Assembly (NCBI GenBank): GCA_017652545.1
Contig: JAGCAV010000142.1
Span: 1-8,163 of the forward strand
Length of the DNA stretch: 8,163 nucleotides
Source of the DNA: Lachnospiraceae bacterium
Lineage (GTDB): Bacteria; Bacillota_A; Clostridia; Lachnospirales; Lachnospiraceae
Direction of reading: 5' to 3'
The position numbers and the translations under genes are program-made. Below are positions 1 to 7,529 of the stretch, in pieces. The notes under the pieces were generated by a model, which was not told where the DNA came from, made no database searches, and saw only the letters and a list, made by a program, of their open reading frames with translations. Numbering within the stretch: position 1 is the first letter of the stretch; each line of letters starts with the position of its first letter.

Positions 1-1329
1 CAGATCCAGCTCCTGTCCTTTCTCGAACCTGCCGTTCAGGACACCGGCCTTCTCTTCGTCATCCTCATCGGAATAAACGCTCAGATAGCCGTCAAAGACC
101 AGTCTGGATCCGTTGATCCTGAACTGCCATCCGTTTGCCTCCACTTTGACAAGCGTGCTCTCATATTCGGCATTTTCCATACGGCTGGCCGTGAACCGCT
201 TCCAGATCAGCTGATACAGGCGGAACTGATCTCTTGAGAGCGCTTCCTTCACAACAGCAGGTGATCTTTGTATATCAGACGGACGGATCGCTTCATGCGC
301 ATCCTGAATCTTCTGGGTGTTTTTTGCCGAAGATACCTGGCTGCCCACATGATCCTTACCGTAGTGTTCGGCGATATATTCCCTCGCGGAAGCATCTGCC
401 TGTTCGGAAACCCTGGTCGAATCGGTACGCAGATAGGTGATCAGACCGACCGTTCCCTGTCCCTTGATATCTACGCCTTCATACAACTGCTGCGCGATCC
501 GCATGGTCTTCTGCGTGGAGAAATTCAGGCTTTTCGCGGCTTCCTGCTGCAGGGTACTTGTCGTAAAGGGCAGCGGGGCCTTCCGGATCCTCTTGCTTTT
601 GCGGATATCGGAAACAACATATTTCGCGCCGTCAAGACTTTTTACGATCTCATCCAGCTGTTCTTTGCAGCTGATCTCGGTCTTTTTGTCCGAGCCGTAA
701 AAAACGGCTGTAAGCGGTTTCTTATAGCCTTCCATTCCGAGCAGCGCCTGAAGCGTCCAGTATTCCTCGGGAATAAAGGCATTGATCTCATCTTCCCTGT
801 CAGCTACGATGCGAAGCGCAACAGACTGTACCCTTCCCGCAGACAGGCCCCTTTTGATCTTGGCCCAAAGCAGCGGGCTGATCCGATAGCCGACCATCCT
901 GTCGAGCATGCGTCTGGTCTGCTGCGCATCGACCATATCCATGTCGATCTGTCTCGGGTGCTTCAGGGCTTCCCTGACGGCATCCTTTGTGATCTCATTG
1001 AAAGTGATCCTGTACACCGGCCTGTCTGAGAGCTTCAGCGCCTCGATCAGATGCCACGAGATCGCTTCTCCTTCACGGTCAGGGTCAGTTGCCAGAAAGA
1101 TCTTTTCCGCTTTCCTGGCTGCCTTTCTGAGCGATGCAAGGATATCTCCTTTTCCTCTGATCGTAATGTATTTAGGTTCAAAATCATTTTCCGGATCAAA
1201 ACCGAGCTGGCTTTTGGGCAGGTCGCGGACATGTCCGTTGGAAGCCATGACCTCGTAATTGGAACCCAGAAATTTCTTGATTGTCCTGACTTTTGTCGGC
1301 GACTCAACGATCACCAGATATTTAGCCAT
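1..1329 (-). CDS. topA: DNA topoisomerase I (type IA), 3' end cut off by window edge
   Basis: This is a type IA topoisomerase, which relaxes negatively supercoiled DNA by cutting one strand through a tyrosine-DNA link. The visible 443 residues hold the TOPRIM domain at about 1-115, with the acidic residue E9 in VESPTK and the D-x-D-x-E motif at D82/D84/E86 (TDPDREGE). The catalytic core follows, with RGLSAGRVQS near 160-169 and the nucleophile Y299 in GLITYLRTDSTR. DAHEAIRPSD near 343-352 is also family-typical. Family members usually reach about 690 or more residues, so the rest of the core and any C-terminal zinc-finger domains lie beyond position 1. The ATG at 1329 is preceded by AGAGGTG (about 1339-1345) at a workable distance and gives the canonical MAKYLVIVESPTK start. 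The gene lies 94 nt after dprA and has its own predicted promoter. In related Bacillota topA is often followed by codY, which cannot be tested here. Confidence 0.97.
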   Translation of the reverse strand, partial: MAKYLVIVESPTKVRTIKKFLGSNYEVMASNGHVRDLPKSQLGFDPENDFEPKYITIRGKGDILASLRKAARKAEKIFLATDPDREGEAISWHLIEALKLSDRPVYRITFNEITKDAVREALKHPRQIDMDMVDAQQTRRMLDRMVGYRISPLLWAKIKRGLSAGRVQSVALRIVADREDEINAFIPEEYWTLQALLGMEGYKKPLTAVFYGSDKKTEISCKEQLDEIVKSLDGAKYVVSDIRKSKRIRKAPLPFTTSTLQQEAAKSLNFSTQKTMRIAQQLYEGVDIKGQGTVGLITYLRTDSTRVSEQADASAREYIAEHYGKDHVGSQVSSAKNTQKIQDAHEAIRPSDIQRSPAVVKEALSRDQFRLYQLIWKRFTASRMENAEYESTLVKVEANGWQFRINGSRLVFDGYLSVYSDEDDEEKAGVLNGRFEKGQELDL

Positions 1330-1357
1330 ATAAACATACACCTCTGTTCGGACTGGT

Positions 1358-1371
1358 TTTTGCATGCAAAA
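1358..1371. promoter_or_regulatory. 14-bp perfect palindrome at the predicted topA start site; possible operator
   Basis: The sequence TTTTGCATGCAAAA is a perfect 14-bp palindrome with no loop. It begins 8 bp downstream of the predicted -10 box and so covers roughly +2 to +15 of the predicted topA transcript. Without a loop it cannot form a good RNA hairpin, so binding by a dimeric DNA-binding protein is the more natural reading. Its position would let a bound protein block promoter escape. No known regulator is assigned, and chance is possible because one 14-bp palindrome is weak evidence alone. Confidence 0.35.
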
Positions 1372-1379
1372 TCTCCGCT

Positions 1380-1408
1380 ACTATACACCAATTCCACATC
1401 CGGCGCAA
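1380..1408 (-). promoter_or_regulatory. Predicted sigma-A promoter of topA
   Basis: On the minus strand a -35 box TTGCGC (1408-1403) and a -10 box TATAGT (1385-1380) are separated by exactly 17 nt. The expected start of transcription is near 1373, about 44 nt upstream of the topA ATG. The promoter lies just after the dprA stop codon. No convincing terminator hairpin was seen between dprA and topA, so topA may also receive read-through from the comM-dprA transcript. This is prediction from sequence match only. Confidence 0.6.
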
Positions 1409-1423
1409 GCATAAAAAATGTTT

Positions 1424-2575
1424 TCATTTCTGCTTTACAAACTGGTTCCTGGCAATCTCTGAGGCCAGATCCGCAAGCTGGAGGCGCAGTAGACTTCTGT
1501 GTACCTGTGCCATGCTCAGACCTGTTTCCGCTTTCAGTCTTTCAGGGGTAACGGGAAGCATGCCCAGTTTCATATATATAACCGCCTCTTCCGGTGTCTC
1601 GAAGCTTCTTTTCTCATCCGTCCCATCTGTCTTCTTTCCGGCCGTCTCTGATTGCAAAGGCCCGTACCGCTCATTCGACAGATTCCTGATCATCTCCGTA
1701 AACAGATCGGCCGATACAATAACACCTGCTCCGTCTCTGATCGGCGCGTTGCATCCCTCACTGAGCGGATCGTTTACCCTTCCGGGTACGGCATATACCT
1801 CCCGGCCCTGGTAGAGCGCATGTTCCGCAGTGATCAGTGAGCCGGATCTTTTTCCGGCCTCGATCACAACCAGGATGTCACTAAGTCCGCTGATGATCCT
1901 GTTCCTGGCGGGAAAATACCAGGCCTGTGCCTTTGTATTGCAGGGATATTCTGACAGTATCCCTCCTTTCTCCTGAAGTGACATGTACAGTTCGATATTC
2001 ATGCGGGGATAGCACCGGTCCGGCCCGCATCCGAGTACGGCAAAGCTTGTCCCGCCGGCTTCCACAGCAGCTTTCTGTGAGATTCCGTCCACGCCCATCG
2101 CCATGCCGCTCACCACATGAATGCCCGACTCCGCAAGTCCGCCTGCGATCTGCCTGGCCATGGCGCTTCCGTAGGTCGAGCAGGCCCGGGCACCCACGAT
2201 CCCGACATACAGCGGCGCGCTTTCCGGCAGTTTCCCTTTGTAGAAGAGTCCGTAAGGCGCATCGCAGATCGTCCGGAGCCGTTTGGGATAGGCGGGATGA
2301 CCCCGGCTTATAAAGGCGACCCTCTTTTTTTCCATCTGTTCCTTTATCTCATCCAGAAATCCCGTATGCAGGCAGGCATACAGTTTTCTGATCCAGTCTA
2401 TTCCGACCCTTTCCCAGTCGTTGAATTCACTTTTTTCTGCCTGCCTGATCGCTTCCGGTGACCCGAAATAATGCAGAAGCATCATCTTCTGTTTCCAGTC
2501 AAGCTCCGGTACGGCACACAGCCACAGCCAGTCATCTTCATTTTTCAAAAAGGAATCAAGATCGCTGTTTTTCAT
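1424..2575 (-). CDS. dprA: DNA-processing protein DprA (Smf)
   Basis: DprA binds incoming single-stranded DNA during natural transformation and loads RecA on it; it is also kept in many bacteria not known to be competent. The 383-residue protein has an N-terminal helical region (about 1-90) and a Rossmann-like core (about 100-290). The core shows VGARACSTYG (127-136), SGMAMGVD (156-163), CYPRMN (188-193), LSEYP (207-211), FPARNRIISGLS (221-232), EAGKRSGSLITA (239-250) and VPG (263-265). The C-terminal part (about 325-380) reads as the winged-helix DprA domain. Compared with the widespread SGLARGIDxxAH wording, the arginine is M160 and the histidine is Q167; this looks like a clade variant rather than decay, because the rest is intact. 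The ATG overlaps the comM stop by 4 nt (ATGA), and a GGGGGAG ribosome site (2585-2579) lies inside the comM end, so translation is probably coupled. Confidence 0.96.
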   Translation of the reverse strand: MKNSDLDSFLKNEDDWLWLCAVPELDWKQKMMLLHYFGSPEAIRQAEKSEFNDWERVGIDWIRKLYACLHTGFLDEIKEQMEKKRVAFISRGHPAYPKRLRTICDAPYGLFYKGKLPESAPLYVGIVGARACSTYGSAMARQIAGGLAESGIHVVSGMAMGVDGISQKAAVEAGGTSFAVLGCGPDRCYPRMNIELYMSLQEKGGILSEYPCNTKAQAWYFPARNRIISGLSDILVVIEAGKRSGSLITAEHALYQGREVYAVPGRVNDPLSEGCNAPIRDGAGVIVSADLFTEMIRNLSNERYGPLQSETAGKKTDGTDEKRSFETPEEAVIYMKLGMLPVTPERLKAETGLSMAQVHRSLLRLQLADLASEIARNQFVKQK

Positions 2576-4116
2576 AAACTCCCCCAGTATTTCTGATCGA
2601 TCATCCTGTATGCGACGGCCTCGTCGATATGGTCACAGCAGATTCTCTCTTTTCCGTCCATATCGGCCAGTGTGCGTGCCACCTTGAGCAGCCTGTAGTA
2701 TCCCCTTCCCGTAAGCTGCAGTTTGTGGAACACCTTTTCCATCAGATTTTTTTCATCTTCTCCCAGAACACAGTATTTTTCGATTTCTACCGTTTTCATT
2801 CCCGCGTTCGTCATGCATCCTTCATTCCTGAACCGTTCCTTCTGAATTCTTCTCACAGCTTCCACACGTTCACGGATCACGGCGGAGCTGTCTCCGTCAG
2901 GGCCTGCTGTTCCTGTTATTTCTTCAAAACTGATCTCCCCGGCTTCCACACACATGTCAATCCTGTCGAGAAGCGGCTGACTGATATGATTCAGGTATCT
3001 CTTTATTTCATAGGGGGTGCACCTGCATCTCTTCCGATCCGGATAATAGCCGCATTTACATGGATTGGCCGAAGCGATCAGCTGGAAATCGGCAGGAAAT
3101 GTAAAGTTCCCAAAGAGTCTTGAGATCGTGATCTTTTTATCTTCGAGCGGCTGCCGCAGGATCTCAAGTGTATCCTGTCTGAATTCCGGAATCTCATCCG
3201 CGAACAGGATCCCTCTGTGAGCCAGTGAGATCTCTCCGGGTCGCGGATTATGTCCTCCACCGGCCAGACCGGAAGGCGTAATGGTATGATGCGGTGCCCT
3301 AAAAGGGCGGCCTGTCATCAATCCTGTATCCGGCGGAAGTGTTCCAGCGATGCTGTGAATCCTGGTGATCTCGATCGCCTCCTCCATTGAGGTCTTCGGA
3401 AGAATCGTCGCAATACACTGTGCCGTCAAAGTCTTGCCTGAACCGGGCGGCCCGATGATCAGCAGATTATGTCCTCCGGCCACAGCAACCTCGGCGGCCC
3501 GTTTCAGCACTTCCTGTCCCCTGATCATGGAAAAATCCCTGTCGTTGCGGGTCCCGGGCTCCTGGCGGGTGTGCTGCGGATCCGCCTCCCCTTTATGCAG
3601 TTCTTTTCCTGATGTGAAATAATCGATCACCTCACGTATGCTGCGCGCGCCAAGGACCGTTCCCTTCCGAAGCACGGAGCCTTCTGTCAGGTTTGCACAG
3701 GGAATGATGCAGGTTGAACAGCCGAATGTTTCTGCTTTCGACACCATTTCGATCACGCCCCGGACAGGCTCAAGGCGGCCGTCCAGGCCAAGCTCTCCTG
3801 CAAAAAGGATACCTGACAGCTTTTCAGGTTCGATTATTCCTGACGCTGCAAGAACAGCCATCGCGATGGGAAGATCAAAGCAGGAACCTTCTTTCCTGAG
3901 ATCCGCAGGAGCCAGATTGACTGTGATCTTTGCCAGCGGCAGTTCGATCCCCGAATTTTTAAGTGCTGTTCTGACCCGGTCCTCAGCTTCCTTTACCTCT
4001 GCAGACAGATAACCGATCAGCGAAAACATCGGCATTCCGGTTCTGACATCTGCTTCAACCATGACCCTGCGCGCCTGAAGTCCGCAGATTGCAGCTGAAA
4101 TAACCTGGCAGTACAT
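2572..4116 (-). CDS. comM: ComM/YifB-type AAA+ ATPase (Mg-chelatase-like)
   Basis: This is a YifB/ComM family protein. In Vibrio cholerae, ComM is a hexameric helicase that helps branch migration of incoming DNA during transformation. From the chosen start it has 514 residues, normal for the family. The N-terminal Lon-like ChlI domain (about 1-165) is followed by the AAA+ module, with Walker A GPPGSGKT (222-229), FRAPHHTITPSGLAGGG, PGEISLAHRGILFADEIPEF (Walker B acidic pair D307/E308), a four-cysteine patch in NPCKCGYY and RCRC (C353, C355, C364, C366), LLDRIDM, and a C-terminal domain that ends near the dprA overlap. The ATG at 4116 is preferred: it gives MYCQVISAAICG, which matches family N-termini, and has AAAGGG 10 nt upstream. 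An in-frame ATG at 4149 would add 11 residues, but it lies next to a terminator hairpin and lacks a good ribosome site. It is the first gene of the comM-dprA pair. Confidence 0.94.
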   Translation of the reverse strand: MYCQVISAAICGLQARRVMVEADVRTGMPMFSLIGYLSAEVKEAEDRVRTALKNSGIELPLAKITVNLAPADLRKEGSCFDLPIAMAVLAASGIIEPEKLSGILFAGELGLDGRLEPVRGVIEMVSKAETFGCSTCIIPCANLTEGSVLRKGTVLGARSIREVIDYFTSGKELHKGEADPQHTRQEPGTRNDRDFSMIRGQEVLKRAAEVAVAGGHNLLIIGPPGSGKTLTAQCIATILPKTSMEEAIEITRIHSIAGTLPPDTGLMTGRPFRAPHHTITPSGLAGGGHNPRPGEISLAHRGILFADEIPEFRQDTLEILRQPLEDKKITISRLFGNFTFPADFQLIASANPCKCGYYPDRKRCRCTPYEIKRYLNHISQPLLDRIDMCVEAGEISFEEITGTAGPDGDSSAVIRERVEAVRRIQKERFRNEGCMTNAGMKTVEIEKYCVLGEDEKNLMEKVFHKLQLTGRGYYRLLKVARTLADMDGKERICCDHIDEAVAYRMIDQKYWGSL

Positions 4117-4150
4117 ATGGCAAATACCCTTTCTGTTAAATATGCTCATT

Positions 4151-4178
4151 AAAAAAGGACAGCTTTTACGCTGTCCTT
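4151..4178 (-). terminator. Rho-independent terminator of the glycan operon
   Basis: On the minus strand AAGGACAGC (4178-4170) and GCTGTCCTT (4163-4155) form a perfect 9-bp stem around the 6-nt loop GTAAAA. The stem runs into a tract of six T residues (4156-4151, of which the first two are also in the stem). It lies about 50 nt after the stop codon of the AllA-like gene, as expected for the end of that operon. Read on the plus strand the stem is followed by GTTATA, so it should work in the minus direction only. It overlaps the predicted comM promoter start site. Confidence 0.8.
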
Positions 4179-4207
4179 GTTATATCACACATATTGTGAC
4201 ATGTCTA
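4179..4207 (-). promoter_or_regulatory. Predicted sigma-A promoter of comM-dprA
   Basis: On the minus strand TAGACA (4207-4202) and TATAAC (4184-4179) each match five of six bases of the -35 and -10 consensus, with a 17-nt spacer. The start of transcription should fall near 4172, inside the first arm of the terminator hairpin. The spacer holds an imperfect inverted repeat, TCACA-N5-TGTGA (about 4200-4186), and GACATGTC (4205-4198) overlaps the -35 region. Either could be an operator, but no regulator can be named. Confidence 0.6.
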
Positions 4208-4226
4208 CATATAATATGAATCCTTT

Positions 4227-4709
4227 TCAGATTTCGATCATGACCTGCTTCTCCGGGGGATAGTCCACAACGATACAGTCATTCAGATAAATCCTCTCAG
4301 GGAGGACGATCAGTACATGTGCCGTTTCAAGGTTGACCGGCATGGCGCTCAGATGCCACACACCAAGATTCAGGCAGACTAGCGTTCCCTTGGGAACGAT
4401 GAAGGCCTCTGTCAGTTCCGGAACAGGCTCTTTGGAGGGTGGAGCCACATGCAGGATCACATCGTCATCGAGACAGAGGATCCCTTCCGGTGTTGTATTG
4501 TGATATTCGGCCTGGCTGACGATTCTGGGTTCCGATTTGTGTACAACAAGCGGAGAAAAAGCCAGATTCATGTTTCCGGCCATATTCATCCTGACCCTGT
4601 CATGATAGAAATCTCCCAGACTGTAACCACTTGGGTCAAGCAGACTGGTAAACTGCCCGTAATAGCTGAAGTTTTCCACTGTGATCGGTTTTGCCTTGAT
4701 CGTTTTCAT
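4227..4709 (-). CDS. Ureidoglycolate lyase (AllA) family, cupin-fold protein of unknown substrate
   Basis: The 160-residue protein resembles the AllA/ureidoglycolate lyase family (double-stranded beta-helix fold). Visible family features are ENFSYYG near the N-terminus (12-18), AFSPLVVH (50-57), EYHNTTPEGILCLDDDVILHV (split around 68-88), EAFIVPKG (101-108) and the conserved VWH (117-119), followed by a hydrophobic strand HVLIVLPER. AllA proper splits ureidoglycolate into glyoxylate and urea during purine/allantoin breakdown. No allantoin or ureide gene is near, and the partners here are glycan enzymes, so the classical substrate is doubtful. No signal peptide is seen, so the protein is probably cytoplasmic. 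The ATG overlaps the upstream glycosyltransferase stop by 4 nt (ATGA), and an AAGGAGG motif lies in the end of that gene, so translation is probably coupled. It is the last gene before the terminator. Confidence 0.75.
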   Translation of the reverse strand: MKTIKAKPITVENFSYYGQFTSLLDPSGYSLGDFYHDRVRMNMAGNMNLAFSPLVVHKSEPRIVSQAEYHNTTPEGILCLDDDVILHVAPPSKEPVPELTEAFIVPKGTLVCLNLGVWHLSAMPVNLETAHVLIVLPERIYLNDCIVVDYPPEKQVMIEI

Positions 4710-5698
4710 GATTCCTCATCCTCCTTTTCATTCTCTTCCTTTAGATAGGTTTCTATTATATATCTTGGCCTTCGTTTTGTCTCAAGATAGATCTTACCGA
4801 TATATTCGCCGATAATTCCGATCGCAAGAAGCTGCAGCCCGCCCAATGCCCAGATGGAGACGACCAGCGATGTCCATCCGCGCACCGTTCCGCCTGTAAA
4901 ATGAACAATCAGATCATAGATCAGCATGATGATGCTCGCAAGGAAGATAAAAATGCCGATGAACGTAACCAGGCGGATCGGCTGAACGCTCAGTGATGTG
5001 ATTCCGTCAACGGCAAACGCCACCATCTTTTTCAGAGGATATTTTGATTCTCCCGCAAATCGCTCATGGCGTTCATAGGTGACCGTATCGCTTTTGAAAC
5101 CGATCAGCGGAATGATCCCTCTCAGGAACAGATTAACTTCCTCATAATCTCCGAGGGCATCCAGCGCGCGGCGGCTCATCAGGCGGTAGTCTGCATGATC
5201 GTAGACCAGCTGCGCCCCCATGCCATTCATCAGCCTGTAAAAGAAATGAGCCGTATGTTTCTTGAAAAATGTGTCTGTATCCCTTGCGGATCTGACACCG
5301 TAGACAATGTCACACCCGTCCAGATACTTTTTCACAAATTCATCCAGCACTTCAATATCGTCCTGAAGGTCGGCATCCATGGAGATGAGCATGTCACAGT
5401 CATCTTTTACCGTCATCAGTCCTGCAAGCAGGGCATTCTGGTGACCGCGGTTTCTGGACAGTCTGATCCCGCGCACATTCCGATCCTGCGCATGCAGACC
5501 TTCGATGATCGACCAGGTCGTGTCCTTTGATCCGTCATCTACATATATGATCAGGCTGTTTTGGGAGATCAGTCCTTTTCCGGTCATATCCTTCATTCTG
5601 ACTGAAAGCCGGCGATAGTTCTCCTCAAGAACCTCCTGTTCGTTATAACACGGGATCACGATCCCGAGACGCCTGCCCCTGACAGGGATCTCATTCAT
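4706..5698 (-). CDS. GT2 polyprenyl-phosphate glycosyltransferase (GtrB/DPM1-like)
   Basis: This family transfers a sugar from a nucleotide donor to undecaprenyl phosphate on the inner face of the membrane; the lipid-linked sugar is then flipped and used outside. The chosen start gives 330 residues. The GT-A domain carries VIPCYNEQE (14-22), the YVDDGSKDTTW block, MDADLQDD with the metal-binding D-x-D, HADYRLMSRRALD, and the RGIIPLIGF / HERFAGESKYPL block typical of DPM1-like enzymes. Two C-terminal membrane helices follow (about 235-265 and 280-305), ending in EYIGKIYLETKRRPRYIIE. The ATG at 5698 is chosen because AGAAGG (5711-5706) sits 7 nt upstream and it starts 16 nt after the previous stop. 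In-frame ATGs at 5722 and 5740 would overlap the upstream gene and have weaker sites. The donor sugar cannot be read from sequence. Confidence 0.93.
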   Translation of the reverse strand: MNEIPVRGRRLGIVIPCYNEQEVLEENYRRLSVRMKDMTGKGLISQNSLIIYVDDGSKDTTWSIIEGLHAQDRNVRGIRLSRNRGHQNALLAGLMTVKDDCDMLISMDADLQDDIEVLDEFVKKYLDGCDIVYGVRSARDTDTFFKKHTAHFFYRLMNGMGAQLVYDHADYRLMSRRALDALGDYEEVNLFLRGIIPLIGFKSDTVTYERHERFAGESKYPLKKMVAFAVDGITSLSVQPIRLVTFIGIFIFLASIIMLIYDLIVHFTGGTVRGWTSLVVSIWALGGLQLLAIGIIGEYIGKIYLETKRRPRYIIETYLKEENEKEDEES

Positions 5699-5714
5699 AT
5701 GTTTACCTTCTTTT

Positions 5715-7511
5715 TCATTCATTCTGATCTTCAGCCCCATTATCCGTGATCACCCTGTAGACCGGGAAATCCCCGATCGCCGAAACCTCCCTGGCATCCG
5801 CGTCCGGGTGGTAGTACGAACGCAGATACTTGAGGGTCCTGTCTACCTGATGATCGACAAGCAGCACGTTTTCTGCGTCGATCATATCCCGCATGGGATT
5901 TGTGATCCCATATCTTTCCATGATATCCAGGTAGCAGCCGGATCGATAGGACCAGCCGCCAAGCCACAGGATATTGGCAAGACAGTTTACAGGTGCCGTA
6001 TCGAAAACGCCGAAAGCATAGTCATCCGAGATCGTATACAGTTTTGCAAGATACAGATGCGCAGGATCATCCGACGCCTGGTGAAGCAGCTGTCTCGAAC
6101 GTTCCGCATACGTGCGGAACATCCCTGCCCGCTCTCCTCCTCTCAGCTGGAGATCCGGCCTGAGGGCGGGGGAAAGCATCACAATCAGAATCATAGCAAA
6201 TGCGCATGTACCCGTCAACAGATCGCCTTTTGAAAAATGTCTTTCCTGCAGCATGCCGGGAGGATTCGAAACGCCTGTCAGAAAAAGGAAAGTCATTCCG
6301 AGGGATAACAGCATCGGTACATCCACACGATTGACAAGATACCGCCCATGACAGTACAGGTAATAATACATGGCCGCAAATGCCGCAGCGCTGTACAGGG
6401 CGCACAGCAGATCCTTCCAGTCATGCCTGCCGGCAAATATCCATATGAGCACAGCTGCAAGGAAGAAATAAAAGAATCGCCGCCCGAGCATGCCTGCCGG
6501 GACTTCTGAGAAGAAACCGCGTATCTGATCCCGGTTCAGGTAATCCACCGGTTCCTTAAGAGAACCGATCTGTTCCAGGACCTCGGCTGTAAACACGTCC
6601 GGATCGGCAAAGGTCCATCCTTTCAGAAGCCTGTATGCGCTTCTGCGGATTCCCATCGCCTTCAGTTCTTCTGCGTTCTCATCATAAGACGGCATACCGT
6701 GATCGAGAAGTTCTATGCGCGCGGCGTCAAACCGCTTAAACCCGGAAAGCCTTCCATACCTGTATGAAATACTGTCAATTCCGAAGCATAAAAGAACAAT
6801 GACCAGGGCCGCAAGAAAAACAGCTGCCAGCTTCAGGATCCTGTTCCGGTGCCGTATGCCCTGACGCCTGTGCCCGCTGTTCATGCTTTCTTCCAGGGCC
6901 AGACGGAGCAGCAGGTAAAGTACCCCGCCGGTCATCAGCGCAACACAGACAGCCGCCTGTGCAAAGCGCAGCATGGATCCGTAAGCGATCAGGCAGATTC
7001 CCGAGCCGTACAGGAAGGCTTTCCTCCGACGATCCGCCCTGTCCATAAACCATCCGCAGCACAGGATCAGCAGCATGCCCGCGCAGGCTGCAAGCCCAGC
7101 TGTTTTTGTATACTGGATCTGAACGATGCATTCATATCCAAGGAACAGATCCGTCATGACTGCCATGATGATTCCTTTTTTTCTCCCGAGAAGCAAAACG
7201 GTGCACCAGGCAAGTACGCCCATGCTGATCAGGATCATCAGGATCTGTACCAGGGAATACCAGGGGAGCCTGAGAGGCAATTTGTATAAAAGAATATAGA
7301 AGCAGCCCAGGATGACATTCTGATAGATCAGGTGCGGGTCAGTGCTGCCTCTTGAACCGTCCACCATCCGTATGATGGTGGCATCATCACTTGTTTCAAA
7401 GGTCGGAAAACAGAAGATCAGAAACAGAGCCGCTATCGCAAGGGTAAGCAGCATGATCATCCGGAAGGAAACCTGTCCTCTGTCATATTCATCAGCGCGA
7501 TTTCTGTTCAT
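5715..7511 (-). CDS. Large polytopic membrane protein, probable GT-C-type glycosyltransferase
   Basis: The 598-residue protein has about 10-12 hydrophobic segments: roughly 17-36, 65-80, 85-108, 112-130, 137-155, 167-200 (perhaps two), 226-246, 345-360, 366-385, 395-415 and 430-450. A hydrophilic C-terminal domain (about 451-598) should lie outside the cell. The first helix is followed by FETSDDATIIRMVDG, with acidic residues D42/D43 placed as in the first external loop of GT-C enzymes, then DPHLIYQN and PWYSL. This layout resembles uncharacterised membrane proteins common in Bacillota surface-polysaccharide loci. Such a protein would take a sugar from a lipid carrier, which fits the GT2 enzyme 16 nt downstream. 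The role is inferred from topology and context, and no family name is certain. The ATG at 7511 follows GGTGG and lies 18 nt after the previous stop. No frameshift is seen. Confidence 0.75.
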   Translation of the reverse strand: MNRNRADEYDRGQVSFRMIMLLTLAIAALFLIFCFPTFETSDDATIIRMVDGSRGSTDPHLIYQNVILGCFYILLYKLPLRLPWYSLVQILMILISMGVLAWCTVLLLGRKKGIIMAVMTDLFLGYECIVQIQYTKTAGLAACAGMLLILCCGWFMDRADRRRKAFLYGSGICLIAYGSMLRFAQAAVCVALMTGGVLYLLLRLALEESMNSGHRRQGIRHRNRILKLAAVFLAALVIVLLCFGIDSISYRYGRLSGFKRFDAARIELLDHGMPSYDENAEELKAMGIRRSAYRLLKGWTFADPDVFTAEVLEQIGSLKEPVDYLNRDQIRGFFSEVPAGMLGRRFFYFFLAAVLIWIFAGRHDWKDLLCALYSAAAFAAMYYYLYCHGRYLVNRVDVPMLLSLGMTFLFLTGVSNPPGMLQERHFSKGDLLTGTCAFAMILIVMLSPALRPDLQLRGGERAGMFRTYAERSRQLLHQASDDPAHLYLAKLYTISDDYAFGVFDTAPVNCLANILWLGGWSYRSGCYLDIMERYGITNPMRDMIDAENVLLVDHQVDRTLKYLRSYYHPDADAREVSAIGDFPVYRVITDNGAEDQNE

Positions 7512-7529
7512 ATTCCACCATCAGCTTCC

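Noticed and set aside
268..1029. Plus-strand open frame of 253 codons
   Set aside because: It lies opposite topA, whose minus-strand frame carries all catalytic motifs. The plus-strand protein shows no family motif and is a shadow.
1330..1423. Terminator after dprA
   Set aside because: A T-rich stretch follows the dprA stop on the minus strand (1423-1412), but no stem precedes it, so no terminator is called.
2572..4116. Magnesium chelatase subunit of chlorophyll synthesis
   Set aside because: The protein has the YifB/ComM layout and length and sits beside dprA. The chelatase label only reflects shared AAA+ ancestry.
4186..4200. CRP/FNR-like site in the comM promoter spacer
   Set aside because: The half sites are TCACA-N5-TGTGA, the reverse arrangement of the CRP consensus TGTGA-N6-TCACA, with the wrong spacing. 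It is only noted as an unassigned inverted repeat.
4227..4709. Allantoin breakdown enzyme as a firm call
   Set aside because: The fold family is recognisable, but no other purine or ureide gene is in the window and the gene is coupled to a glycosyltransferase, so only the family is assigned.
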